Notes: generated from the letters alone by a model not told the origin. Numbered from the stretch's first letter, positions 1 to 5,519 are shown. The stretch is 5,519 nucleotides of DNA from Pirellulaceae bacterium (GCA_030744095.1 JASLRF010000185.1:1-5519), one strand, 5' to 3'. Numbers and translations are program-made.

Positions 1-68
1 CTCGAACCCGCAACCCCTTGCGGGGCGCCGCATTTCGAATGCGGTTGCTAGCCATTCGCCTACCCTCC
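1..68 (-). tRNA. tRNA-Ser (anticodon CGA), 3' end cut by window edge
   Basis: Read on the minus strand, this is a class II tRNA that decodes UCG serine codons. The 5' acceptor strand GGAGGGT lies at 68-62. The anticodon stem is CCGCA/TGCGG (44-40 and 32-28) and encloses the seven-base loop TTCGAAA, with anticodon CGA at 37-35. A long variable arm with a perfect CCCC/GGGG stem (25-22 and 17-14) and a four-base loop follows; such an arm is typical of tRNA-Ser, tRNA-Leu and bacterial tRNA-Tyr. The T arm begins GCGGGTTCGAG and is cut at base 1. The 3' half of the T stem, the 3' acceptor strand and the discriminator base are outside the window. The D arm is short, which is normal for serine tRNAs. 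The anticodon and variable arm make serine a firm call. Confidence 0.93.
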
Positions 69-80
69 AGGCAGTTTCTA

Positions 81-109
81 TGTTTACTCGTCTGACAGGT
101 TTGAGGCAA
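81..109 (-). promoter_or_regulatory. Probable sigma70-type promoter of the tRNA-Ser gene
   Basis: On the minus strand, a -35-like TTGCCT (109-104) is separated by exactly 17 bases from a -10-like TAAACA (86-81). The -10 box ends 12 bases before the first base of the mature tRNA, so transcription would start about 4-6 bases upstream of it, a short leader that RNase P could remove. The -35 box matches consensus (TTGACA) at four of six positions and the -10 box (TATAAT) at three or four. Spacing and position support the call more than the box sequences do. Confidence 0.45.
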
Positions 110-574
110 GGTGGCATTTCGCAGGCGGGGCACCTGGTCGTGGTCACCGAAGCGGCGGATTGCCGTCCAGCGAGCTTCGCCGTTGTTGCCGGTTGGAAGA
201 CTCTGGCCGTCAACACCCATTGGGAAATCCCTGGCCATATCGGATGTGTGCCCGCGCGGTTTCGGTCGATACCCAAGCCGCGTAATCGTCACCAGGACCC
301 CAAGGAACGGACAACCCTTGCATTCCGCAAAAAGAGCGGTCTCTGCGTGCCGTTCGTAGCGAGCAGCACCGTCGCGCCCGATTTGTTGGTTGGTGCGAAT
401 GCCAGTCATGTAATCCCCGAGGCAAAATGTGTGCGTTTAAAATCGTAGTGCGGCCGATGTCTCTCTTTGCGGCGCTTCGCGCAAGCGAAGAGGAGGTGTG
501 GTTCACGCCGCGACGTTTGGAAGGAGTCTCCAAGCAGCGGAGCGTTACAGTGCGCCCAACGAGGATTCGACAGT
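110..574. other. Gene-poor interval between tRNA-Ser and the small ORF
   Basis: I see no convincing gene in these 465 bases. Open frames exist on both strands in the same codon register. One is a plus-strand frame from 80 to 448. Another is a minus-strand frame that is open from about 437 to the left edge and runs straight through the tRNA. None has a recognisable domain, and their compositions are rich in Arg, Pro and Cys, as expected of spurious frames in GC-rich DNA. The interval contains one compact hairpin (475-490) and a weak A/T-rich TTAAAAT (437-443) that could serve as a -10 box for the downstream gene, but it has no matching -35 box. Confidence 0.5.
475..490. repeat. Perfect 6-bp hairpin with GCAA tetraloop, followed by AGGAGG
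   Basis: CTTCGC (475-480) pairs perfectly with GCGAAG (485-490) around the loop GCAA, which on the plus strand fits the stable GNRA tetraloop class. AGGAGG, identical to a strong Shine-Dalgarno core, follows directly at 491-496. No start codon sits at useful spacing: the nearest is a GTG at 498, only one base away, and it opens a short unconvincing frame. This could be part of the small gene's 5' leader or a chance structure. Its function is unknown. Confidence 0.35.
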
Positions 575-922
575 ATGCCCAACAACACCTTTCGAGTGGT
601 CACGCGCGGTAAGGATGGATCGATCAGAATTCGAGATTACGACAACCACGAACCATTGTTGAAAATGCACACGCAAGTAGGAATTGATGATAGTAGTACT
701 GACCTCGCGTTGCGAGGTCTGCCAGTGTTTCGAGGTTTGATCGGCCCGATGCCGGAAGAAAAAGGTGTCGTCCGTTACGAGACGCCCGATGTGTTTGAAT
801 CGCTAACCAAAGAATGGGCTGTCGCCAAGACGCCACGCAGAACCCGTCGTCGAACGCAGAAACCGACTTCGATTCAACATGTGGATACGGTCAGCCAGCC
901 ACATCGCTCCGACGGCGCATAA
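575..922 (+). CDS. Small hypothetical protein, 115 aa
   Basis: I do not recognise this protein. The chosen start is the ATG at 575, with a modest GAGG (561-564) ten bases upstream. A TTG at 467 in the same frame would add 36 residues rich in Arg, Cys and Ser that look untranslated. From the ATG the product begins MPNNTFRVVTRGKDG and keeps a soluble, mixed alpha/beta-like composition to about residue 82 (GLIGPMPEEKGVVRYETPDV is the most protein-like stretch). It then turns into a strongly basic, low-complexity tail (PRRTRRRTQK at 87-96) rich in Arg, Thr, Ser and Gln. No signal peptide, membrane segment, cysteine or metal motif is visible. The basic tail could bind nucleic acid or be disordered, but that is speculation. 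The gene appears to be transcribed alone, with a strong hairpin 55 bases beyond its stop. Confidence 0.6.
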   Translation: MPNNTFRVVTRGKDGSIRIRDYDNHEPLLKMHTQVGIDDSSTDLALRGLPVFRGLIGPMPEEKGVVRYETPDVFESLTKEWAVAKTPRRTRRRTQKPTSIQHVDTVSQPHRSDGA

Positions 923-977
923 GCGGGTGTCGATATCGTCGTGACCCGCGGACGAACGCTGAATGCTGGTGGCCAAC

Positions 978-1014
978 GCCTCTCCCCGCAACACGGGGTG
1001 TGCCGGGGAGAGGC
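978..1014 (+). terminator. Strong GC-rich stem-loop, likely transcription terminator
   Basis: GCCTCTCCCCG (978-988) pairs perfectly over 11 bp with CGGGGAGAGGC (1004-1014). The 15-base loop contains a further short pairing, ACAC (991-994) with GTGT (998-1001). A weak T-rich stretch (TGTTTTATT, 1024-1032) follows about ten bases later on the plus strand, so the match to an intrinsic terminator is good in stem strength but poor in U-tract placement. The position, 55 bases after the stop of the small gene and before the next gene's leader, fits termination of the upstream transcript. It could also be a member of a dispersed intergenic palindrome family. Confidence 0.6.
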
Positions 1015-1122
1015 AAGAGAATCTGTTTTATTGCCGCGCGCGAGCATTCTGGCGTTGACTAGATTAATTGAGAAGTCTCGCCGCATCTGCTGCGTGCCGT
1101 GCTCCGCTCTTGGCAATTCCGT

Positions 1123-1128
1123 TACAAT
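1123..1128 (+). promoter_or_regulatory. Possible -10 box (TACAAT) for the Trm112-like/HIT operon
   Basis: TACAAT within the context GTTACAATCTG matches the bacterial -10 consensus at five of six positions. It lies between the hairpin at 978-1014 and the next gene, which places it sensibly. No good -35 box is present 16-18 bases upstream (TGCTCC at 1100-1105). Transcription from here would give a leader of about 120 bases before the ATG at 1257. Apart from a 5-bp hairpin (1165-1178), I see no structured element in that leader. Confidence 0.3.
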
Positions 1129-1256
1129 CTGATCATCAGGAAGGTCGGCATTTTCGCAGACGCTCACTTGATGAAGTGTTCGCGCGTCAAGACGTGCCTG
1201 TTGGTGACGTTCTTATCGGGTTTCCTTCGTAGCTGTTCTTGTGGATTGGCGATGGC

Positions 1257-1526
1257 ATGCTTGACGAAGATTCTGTTCGACGTCTACGCTGTCCGGTCAA
1301 CCTCGGCAAATTGACACAGGCTGATGATGAACTGATCGACCGCGTGAACCGGTTGATTGAAGGGCGAGGTTTGTCGACACGAGGCGGTCAACCACGATAT
1401 GAGCGCGTCCAGGGTGGTCTGGTTACTGACGATCGGCGGCACCTGTACCCGATCCAGGACGGCATCGTTTGTATGTTGGTCGAAAGTGCGATTGAGCTGG
1501 AGCTAGTTAATGACGCGACCAAATAG
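1257..1526 (+). CDS. Trm112/YcaR-like small protein, 89 aa
   Basis: The product resembles the Trm112p-like (UPF0434/YcaR) family of short proteins. In better-known members these act as partners or activators of methyltransferases, or are uncharacterised bacterial zinc-ribbon-like proteins. The N-terminus MLDEDSVRRLRCPVNLGKL aligns with the family pattern of a short helix followed by CPxCxGxL. The C-terminal LYPIQDGIVCMLVESA corresponds to the family's FPIRDGIPVLL strand. Two differences stand out. The second cysteine of the CPxC motif is replaced (C12 is kept and the residue after PV is Asn), so classical zinc binding is unlikely. About 20 extra residues (roughly 25-53) lie in the middle, making it longer than the 60-residue E. 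coli YcaR. The ATG at 1257 was chosen because the family homology starts there; a TTG at 1239 is the only other close option. No Shine-Dalgarno site is visible. It is probably co-transcribed with the HIT gene. Confidence 0.85.
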   Translation: MLDEDSVRRLRCPVNLGKLTQADDELIDRVNRLIEGRGLSTRGGQPRYERVQGGLVTDDRRHLYPIQDGIVCMLVESAIELELVNDATK

Positions 1527-1540
1527 TGAATGGTCGCGTC
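1512..1540 (+). repeat. Perfect 10-bp hairpin enclosing tandem stop codons
   Basis: GACGCGACCA (1512-1521) pairs without mismatch with TGGTCGCGTC (1531-1540). The nine-base loop holds the TAG stop of the Trm112-like gene and an immediately following in-frame TGA. The stem is strong enough to be an attenuator or processing site, but no T-tract follows, so a simple intrinsic terminator is unlikely. It lies between two genes of a probable operon and could adjust expression of the downstream HIT gene or stabilise the upstream message. Confidence 0.55.
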
Positions 1541-1595
1541 GGTCGAGAATCTGATTGGCGGGGCGCCCGTCGGTCCAACGCGGGATAGACAATGA
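1530..1595 (+). CDS. Possible 21-codon coupling ORF between Trm112-like and HIT genes
   Basis: An ATG at 1530 follows the tandem TAG TGA stops of the Trm112-like gene without a gap and in the same frame. It opens 21 codons (starting MVASVENLIGG) and ends in a TGA at 1593-1595 that overlaps the HIT start codon in the arrangement ATGA. Overlap of that type is a common mark of translational coupling. The frame could be a translated coupling peptide that carries ribosomes to the HIT start. It could instead be a remnant of a longer ancestral C-terminus of the upstream gene, or chance. The start codon lies inside the hairpin region and there is no clear Shine-Dalgarno site, so translation is unproven. 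Confidence 0.25.
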   Translation: MVASVENLIGGAPVGPTRDRQ

Positions 1596-1936
1596 ACGAA
1601 AAGACGATTTTCAAGCGGATCATTGACGGCGAAATCCCAGCAGACTTGGTCTTCGAAGACGAACACTGCCTGGCGTTTCACGATGTCAATCCTCAGGCAC
1701 CGACACACGTGTTGGTGATTCCCAGGAAGGAGATTCGATCGCTGGACGCCGTGGCGGACGAAGATGATCCGTTGATCGGACATTTACACCGAGTGATCCG
1801 CGATCTGGCTCGACAACTGGGGCTGAGCGATGGTTATCGTGTGGTCGTCAACTGTGGTGAAAATGGCGGCCAAACGGTCGACCATTTGCATTTCCATTTA
1901 TTGGGTGGCCGGCCACTCTCATGGCCGCCTGGGTAG
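1592..1936 (+). CDS. hinT: HIT-family (HinT-type) purine nucleotide phosphoramidase, 114 aa
   Basis: This is a complete histidine-triad protein of the HINT branch. These cytoplasmic homodimers hydrolyse nucleoside 5'-phosphoramidates and aminoacyl-adenylates such as AMP-lysine. The diagnostic motif DHLHFHLLGGR carries the triad H98, H100 and H102, with H100 as the expected nucleophile by comparison with human HINT1 H112. Other family landmarks are present: IFKRIIDGEIPA at residues 6-17, AFHDVNPQAPTHVLVIPRK at 28-46 with H30 near the nucleotide, N88 in VVNCGENGGQ, T95 where HINT1 has Ser, and the C-terminal SWPPG. Length matches the family, so the gene is intact. The ATG at 1592 sits six bases after a weak GGGA and gives the standard N-terminus. 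It follows the Trm112-like gene by 65 bases on the same strand, is probably in one operon with it, and converges tightly on the large gene. Confidence 0.96.
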   Translation: MNEKTIFKRIIDGEIPADLVFEDEHCLAFHDVNPQAPTHVLVIPRKEIRSLDAVADEDDPLIGHLHRVIRDLARQLGLSDGYRVVVNCGENGGQTVDHLHFHLLGGRPLSWPPG

Positions 1937-1954
1937 TGCGTCAAACCAGCGTCG

Positions 1955-4900
1955 CTACTCCCGACTGCGATTGAAAAGCGAGTCGGGCAGACGCAACCTT
2001 GGTAGTCGATCCCAGAGTGTTGGTTTATCCGCGGCAGCCGGTTGCCCTGATGCTGCGCCCGTTCGTAGCTTCGGCGGCAAGTCCGCGACACGTGCGGCTT
2101 CCGGCGGTGGAACGTGTTCCAGCAGGAAACGGGGCCAATAGCCGTTCAGGTAAAGCTGGCATTCCATCAGCTTACCACGCTCTAATCGCGATTTCACATT
2201 GGCCACGTTTTTTTGCAATTCGTTTTGTTCATTAGGCGAAAAATATGTGTCGAAAACCCGTACCTCGTCAATCCAGACTTCCCCAGGACCCATCAGATCG
2301 AATCCGATCGAGACTTCGTTTGGTCGTTCTAACAACCGATCATCAATTTGATAGACGAACGGTCGTTGGGGTTGCCATTGAGATGGCAACGGCGGCACTG
2401 GATCGCCAGTGGGTTGTCGAGTGTGATCGTCGACATCAACGCCAAGTGGCACGGGGATATAGCTATGACGGTAGGGTTTTCCGTCGATCAGAAGGTCGAC
2501 GGCAATGCGAAACGGCGGCTGTTGACCGGCATTGCGCGTGCGAATCAGCGCTTGAACGGAAAATCGGCCGGTCTTGGGGATGCTGAATTTCTTGCTCCGC
2601 ACCCAACAGACAGGGGCATCGCTGGAGGCAACTTTCATATAGAGCGAATGGTTGCCTTGGGCAGCGTTGGTGGCGTCCGTGCGGACTTCGACGCCAGGAT
2701 CCTTGCGGCAGTCCCAACCCGGTGTAATCCCGTTAACCGTCGGTTGTTCGAAATCCGAATTCTCGAGCCTCGCCAGCGCAACGGGCTCGTGCAGAGCGTG
2801 GATTCGGTTGCCAACGTCTCGGACGAGTTTCAGCATTTCGCTGCGCATCTCCGCGTCCGGTTTAACACTCCAATCGACCACGTTGGCATTGACGCCTCTA
2901 ATCAGCACTGCTTGAAGGTCGTAAGGCTGCAACGTCACGACCCATCTGTTCCCATTAGCCGGAAGCAACAGGCGCGCAGTGCCGCCTAGTGGTAGTGGAT
3001 TCACTGGCCGATTCAGTTCGACGTTCAGCGCGATTGGCCACGCCGAGTTGTTCAATGCGTATAGATAGGTTGCCTGGCGATGGTGTGCCTGACGGACAAC
3101 CACAGGCGTTGAGTCGCTTGCATAAGCTGACGACGCGATCGTTTCGAACGGCACCGCGGGCAGTTCACGATAGACATGCATAAAGTCCTTGACACTATCT
3201 TCCTGGCCCAACGGGACAAGCAATCCGCCTTCGACGATGGCCTGTGCGTCAAGTCGCGCCAGACTATTTGTGAAATGGGCCCGGTTGTGGATTCCCGTCG
3301 CCGAGAAATGTGATTCGAAGCGAGTTCTCATTTTCGCCGCACCGAACGGGCTGACTGCCTCGAATTCAGGCAAACGCTGAGGTTGTGACTCGTGGAAATT
3401 CAATGCTCCAACATTCCCAGCTGACGCGAAGAATTCATCGACCGCTGGCGATTCGTTCACATTAACGTTGACGCTCTGCGAAGCCAATGAAGTCAACGGT
3501 GCCTGGCGACGACCACGCAACAGCACAATGTTGCTGTCCTCCGCCAGCAGAGACGGGACGATGCCGTGACGCAGCATTGCCTGGGAAAAATCTCCGTGAT
3601 GAGGTAGCCGAGGGCGCATCTCCTCGCGTACGGGCCAACTCTCGAGAAGTTCAGCGGTAGCCAGATACAGATTTGCGTCGGCACGGCGATCGGTCAAATC
3701 AATCTGAAATTCCTGATACAGATTGGCCAGTACCTTGCTACGCCATTGCAACCAAGGTTCTCGGCTGGTCGAATTGAGTAGTCTGGCCCGATCCGCAAAC
3801 CGTCTCGGTCCATTGGTCGGCATTTCGATTTTCGTCTCAGCCGCGAAACGAGTGATCGTCTTGTCGTCGAGGGCCCAGTTTTGGTTCGGTAATTGAGTAA
3901 ACGTGTTGGCCCCCAGCTGAAGGCACAGACCGCCAAACGAGGGATGATGCGCGTACCGGTTCGTGAGCTCAGTAAGCACCCGTTTCATGGCATCTTGAAC
4001 TCGTGAATCCAATGGATTGTAATACGGAGCCAAACCCTGTCGCGCGAGGTGGCGGGCCAAACGGCTGATCCCCTTGTGGTCTACTTCCAACAGGTCGATG
4101 CCCGCGCCGTCGGGACCAAGCGTGGCGAGGCGAGACTCGAGTTCGGGCAATGGCGTGGCAAAATGAATCGCGGGGATCAGCTTTAGACCTTGGCGGTCAA
4201 ACTGTCGAAACAGCATTTCAAGCACATCCTTGCGACGCGGATCTTGGCCCGTGAAGAACAGACCACCGTTGTCGTAACGCAGTGTTGGCTCCAAGAGCTG
4301 GCTTGGATAGATCGTACTTCCGTCGCGAGCGACCGAAATGATGGCGGCGTTGTAGCCAACATGTTTGAGGTACTCTGTCAGTCGGCGTCCACCTTCATAG
4401 AACTTCTCCCAATCGTCCAACGTACGCCTGGTGGCTTTATCTTCACCAGACGGCGCGTTGAAGTTTTCAGGAAAGAACGGCTTGTCATAGTACGCTGCAA
4501 CCAATCGGTTTCCGGGCGTATAGGTCGACACCGGCGGCAGTGCCGATGGGCCCGACAGAACGCGAATCTCGCCGAACAACGCAGTCCCTTCTTCGCGCCG
4601 ATTCGTCAACAACAACAGCGGTGACTTTGTTCGCGGCCAGAAAATGATGCGATGTCTTTCGATTGCGGGTGCCACGTGATTGGGTCGTCGTCGTACGTCG
4701 ATCCCTGAATTCAAGCCAACGGGTACGACCATTCCCGACTGATCCGGTTCGACAATGCTGATCCCCATCGTCTGATTAATGTCGTTGGGATACTCGATTT
4801 CCAGAACGTGTGGTTGGCCTGTCTGTGCGACAGGAATCTGCATCGCCCACCATTTGGTGAGCTCCGTCAGTTTGACGCCTTGATGAACACGAGTTCGCGT

Positions 4901-5519
4901 GTTTTCCTCGCCAAGCGGACCTTGTCTCGTGCCGGCGACTCGCGCCAGTTGTGGCCACCTCCAACGAGCCCACCAGGCTGGATTCGTCAGGTCGACTTTA
5001 TCGACCTCTTCCCAAACCGGTGGACCGGCCACCGCTGCCGGAAGCTGCCGCCGACTGTCAACGACAACCAGCTGTACGCGACGATGCATCGCCTCCACGT
5101 ATCGAGGAAACTTCCATTCGTGCAAGGTCACGACCAAGTCGTAGACACCTTCAGCGGTCGGCAACTTTACCTGCAGAGGACCGAACGTCGGGCTGGCACC
5201 GTTAGCATCGACCTCGAACGAAGACTCGTCTTCCCACAGAGGATCCTCAGCGTGAATCTGAATCAGTTCGACGCGACACTTTAGTTGCGTCTCCGCCGCG
5301 AATCCCAGGTACGAAGGTAGAATCTTGAATGTAAAATGTTCACCAGGAGAAAAGACGAGCGAATCGCGCTCAAATTCGACCCGTATTCGATCGCCAGGTG
5401 CTCGACGCACGACAACGCGGTTTTGTTGGTCGTCAAGCTTCGAGCTATCGACGAATTCCCGTTGCGAAGTAAACTGGCTGAATGGGAGTTCAACTGTCTG
5501 TGATTGATCCGGTTTATCG
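1955..5519 (-). CDS. Large multidomain glycosidase-like protein, 5' end outside window
   Basis: This minus-strand frame is open for 1187 codons up to the right edge. A GTG at 5410 is internal, because 36 coherent codons (DKPDQSQTVELPF onward) precede it. The stop is TAG at 1957-1955. Numbered from the first complete codon in the window, residues 45-155 and about 225-325 look like beta-sandwich regions (for example RVEFERDSLVFSPGEHF and HVLEIEYP). Residues 335-540 resemble a TIM-barrel core of the family 10-like/GHL10 glycosidase type, with strands ending NAAIISVARDGSTIYPS, GLKLIPAIHF, PYYNPLDSRV and HPSFGGLCLQLG. After an alpha-rich extension come a C-terminal beta domain (800-875), a helix (885-915) and a jelly roll like a carbohydrate-binding module (917-1091, LENSDFEQP to VWIDEVRVFDTYF) interrupted by a Pro-rich loop. 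A variable tail follows. I cannot identify catalytic acids, so activity and substrate are unassigned. Export is likely but unproven, as the N-terminus is missing. Confidence 0.9.
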   Translation of the reverse strand, partial: DKPDQSQTVELPFSQFTSQREFVDSSKLDDQQNRVVVRRAPGDRIRVEFERDSLVFSPGEHFTFKILPSYLGFAAETQLKCRVELIQIHAEDPLWEDESSFEVDANGASPTFGPLQVKLPTAEGVYDLVVTLHEWKFPRYVEAMHRRVQLVVVDSRRQLPAAVAGPPVWEEVDKVDLTNPAWWARWRWPQLARVAGTRQGPLGEENTRTRVHQGVKLTELTKWWAMQIPVAQTGQPHVLEIEYPNDINQTMGISIVEPDQSGMVVPVGLNSGIDVRRRPNHVAPAIERHRIIFWPRTKSPLLLLTNRREEGTALFGEIRVLSGPSALPPVSTYTPGNRLVAAYYDKPFFPENFNAPSGEDKATRRTLDDWEKFYEGGRRLTEYLKHVGYNAAIISVARDGSTIYPSQLLEPTLRYDNGGLFFTGQDPRRKDVLEMLFRQFDRQGLKLIPAIHFATPLPELESRLATLGPDGAGIDLLEVDHKGISRLARHLARQGLAPYYNPLDSRVQDAMKRVLTELTNRYAHHPSFGGLCLQLGANTFTQLPNQNWALDDKTITRFAAETKIEMPTNGPRRFADRARLLNSTSREPWLQWRSKVLANLYQEFQIDLTDRRADANLYLATAELLESWPVREEMRPRLPHHGDFSQAMLRHGIVPSLLAEDSNIVLLRGRRQAPLTSLASQSVNVNVNESPAVDEFFASAGNVGALNFHESQPQRLPEFEAVSPFGAAKMRTRFESHFSATGIHNRAHFTNSLARLDAQAIVEGGLLVPLGQEDSVKDFMHVYRELPAVPFETIASSAYASDSTPVVVRQAHHRQATYLYALNNSAWPIALNVELNRPVNPLPLGGTARLLLPANGNRWVVTLQPYDLQAVLIRGVNANVVDWSVKPDAEMRSEMLKLVRDVGNRIHALHEPVALARLENSDFEQPTVNGITPGWDCRKDPGVEVRTDATNAAQGNHSLYMKVASSDAPVCWVRSKKFSIPKTGRFSVQALIRTRNAGQQPPFRIAVDLLIDGKPYRHSYIPVPLGVDVDDHTRQPTGDPVPPLPSQWQPQRPFVYQIDDRLLERPNEVSIGFDLMGPGEVWIDEVRVFDTYFSPNEQNELQKNVANVKSRLERGKLMECQLYLNGYWPRFLLEHVPPPEAARVADLPPKLRTGAASGQPAAADKPTLWDRLPRLRLPDSLFNRSRE
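3071..3094 (-). repeat. Short imperfect direct repeat inside the large CDS (RQAHHRQA)
   Basis: On the minus strand, CGTCAGGCA (3094-3086) recurs as CGCCAGGCA (3079-3071) with one mismatch and a period of 15 bases. The encoded segment is VVVRQAHHRQATY, at the junction between the barrel extension and the C-terminal beta domain. From memory, similar VRQAHH-type peptides appear in proteins of several phyla where short dispersed DNA repeats have inserted in frame, so this may be a repeat remnant. One copy in a single window cannot prove that. Confidence 0.35.

Noticed and set aside
1..68. tRNA-Ser as an integration site for a mobile element
   Set aside because: The 3' end of the tRNA, where attachment sites normally lie, is outside the window, and no integrase or repeated tRNA fragment is visible inside it.
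80..448. Plus-strand frame of 122 codons
   Set aside because: It begins inside the tRNA upstream region and overlaps the likely tRNA promoter. It has no recognisable domain or ribosome-binding site, and it mirrors an equally open minus frame.
510..545. GGAAGGAG-type stretch reminiscent of the signal recognition particle RNA loop
   Set aside because: The surrounding bases do not form the long hairpin or the conserved internal loops of bacterial SRP RNA.
701..719. 8-bp perfect hairpin (GACCTCGC/GCGAGGTC) within the small gene
   Set aside because: Inverted repeats of this length with short loops are expected about once by chance in a window of this size, and it lies inside codons with no further signal.
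1099..1314. Plus-strand frame with a hydrophobic stretch (LLVTFLSGFL) that resembles a small membrane peptide
   Set aside because: It overlaps the Trm112-like start in another frame, has no good ribosome-binding site, and the downstream half is just the shifted reading of the real gene.
1388..1783. Minus-strand frame of 131 codons across the Trm112-like/HIT junction
   Set aside because: It is antisense to two recognisable genes. Its translation has no domain and it depends on complementing well-conserved HIT codons.
2348..2989. Plus-strand frame of 213 codons
   Set aside because: It lies wholly opposite the large minus-strand gene, whose protein is clearly structured. The plus-strand translation is Arg-rich with no family features.

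Overview
The window looks like chromosomal DNA from a planctomycete, probably of the Pirellula/Rhodopirellula group. This is inferred from moderate GC content, weak or absent Shine-Dalgarno sites, a cysteine-poor Trm112/YcaR-type protein, and a very large glycosidase-like protein with several beta-sandwich domains. No search was possible, so the lineage is an inference and not a demonstrated assignment.

Left part (1-1256): a tRNA-Ser(CGA) gene on the minus strand is cut by the left edge, and a plausible sigma70-type promoter lies just upstream of it. About 465 bases without a convincing gene follow. Next is a small plus-strand gene of unknown function (575-922), followed by a strong GC-rich hairpin (978-1014) that probably ends its transcript. 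A gap of about 330 bases contains one TACAAT promoter-like box.

Centre (1257-1936): two plus-strand genes form a likely operon. The first encodes a Trm112/YcaR-like small protein. The second encodes a complete HIT-family (HinT-type) nucleotide-binding protein. The junction is unusual. The first gene ends in tandem stops (TAG TGA) inside the loop of a perfect 10-bp hairpin. A 21-codon open frame then starts in the same frame and ends in a TGA that overlaps the ATG of the HIT gene, which suggests translational coupling or a relic of a longer upstream gene.

Right part (1955-5519): one long minus-strand coding frame converges on the HIT gene with only 18 bases between the stop codons. It stays open to the right edge, so the true N-terminus lies outside the window. 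The protein is at least 1187 residues long. It reads as N-terminal beta-sandwich regions, a TIM-barrel glycosidase-like core, a C-terminal beta domain, a carbohydrate-binding-like jelly roll and a variable tail. It is probably an exported or cell-envelope polysaccharide-acting or polysaccharide-binding protein, but no substrate can be assigned.

I found no CRISPR array, transposase, phage gene or recognisable defence system. The most unusual signals are the operon junction at 1512-1595 and the architecture of the large protein.
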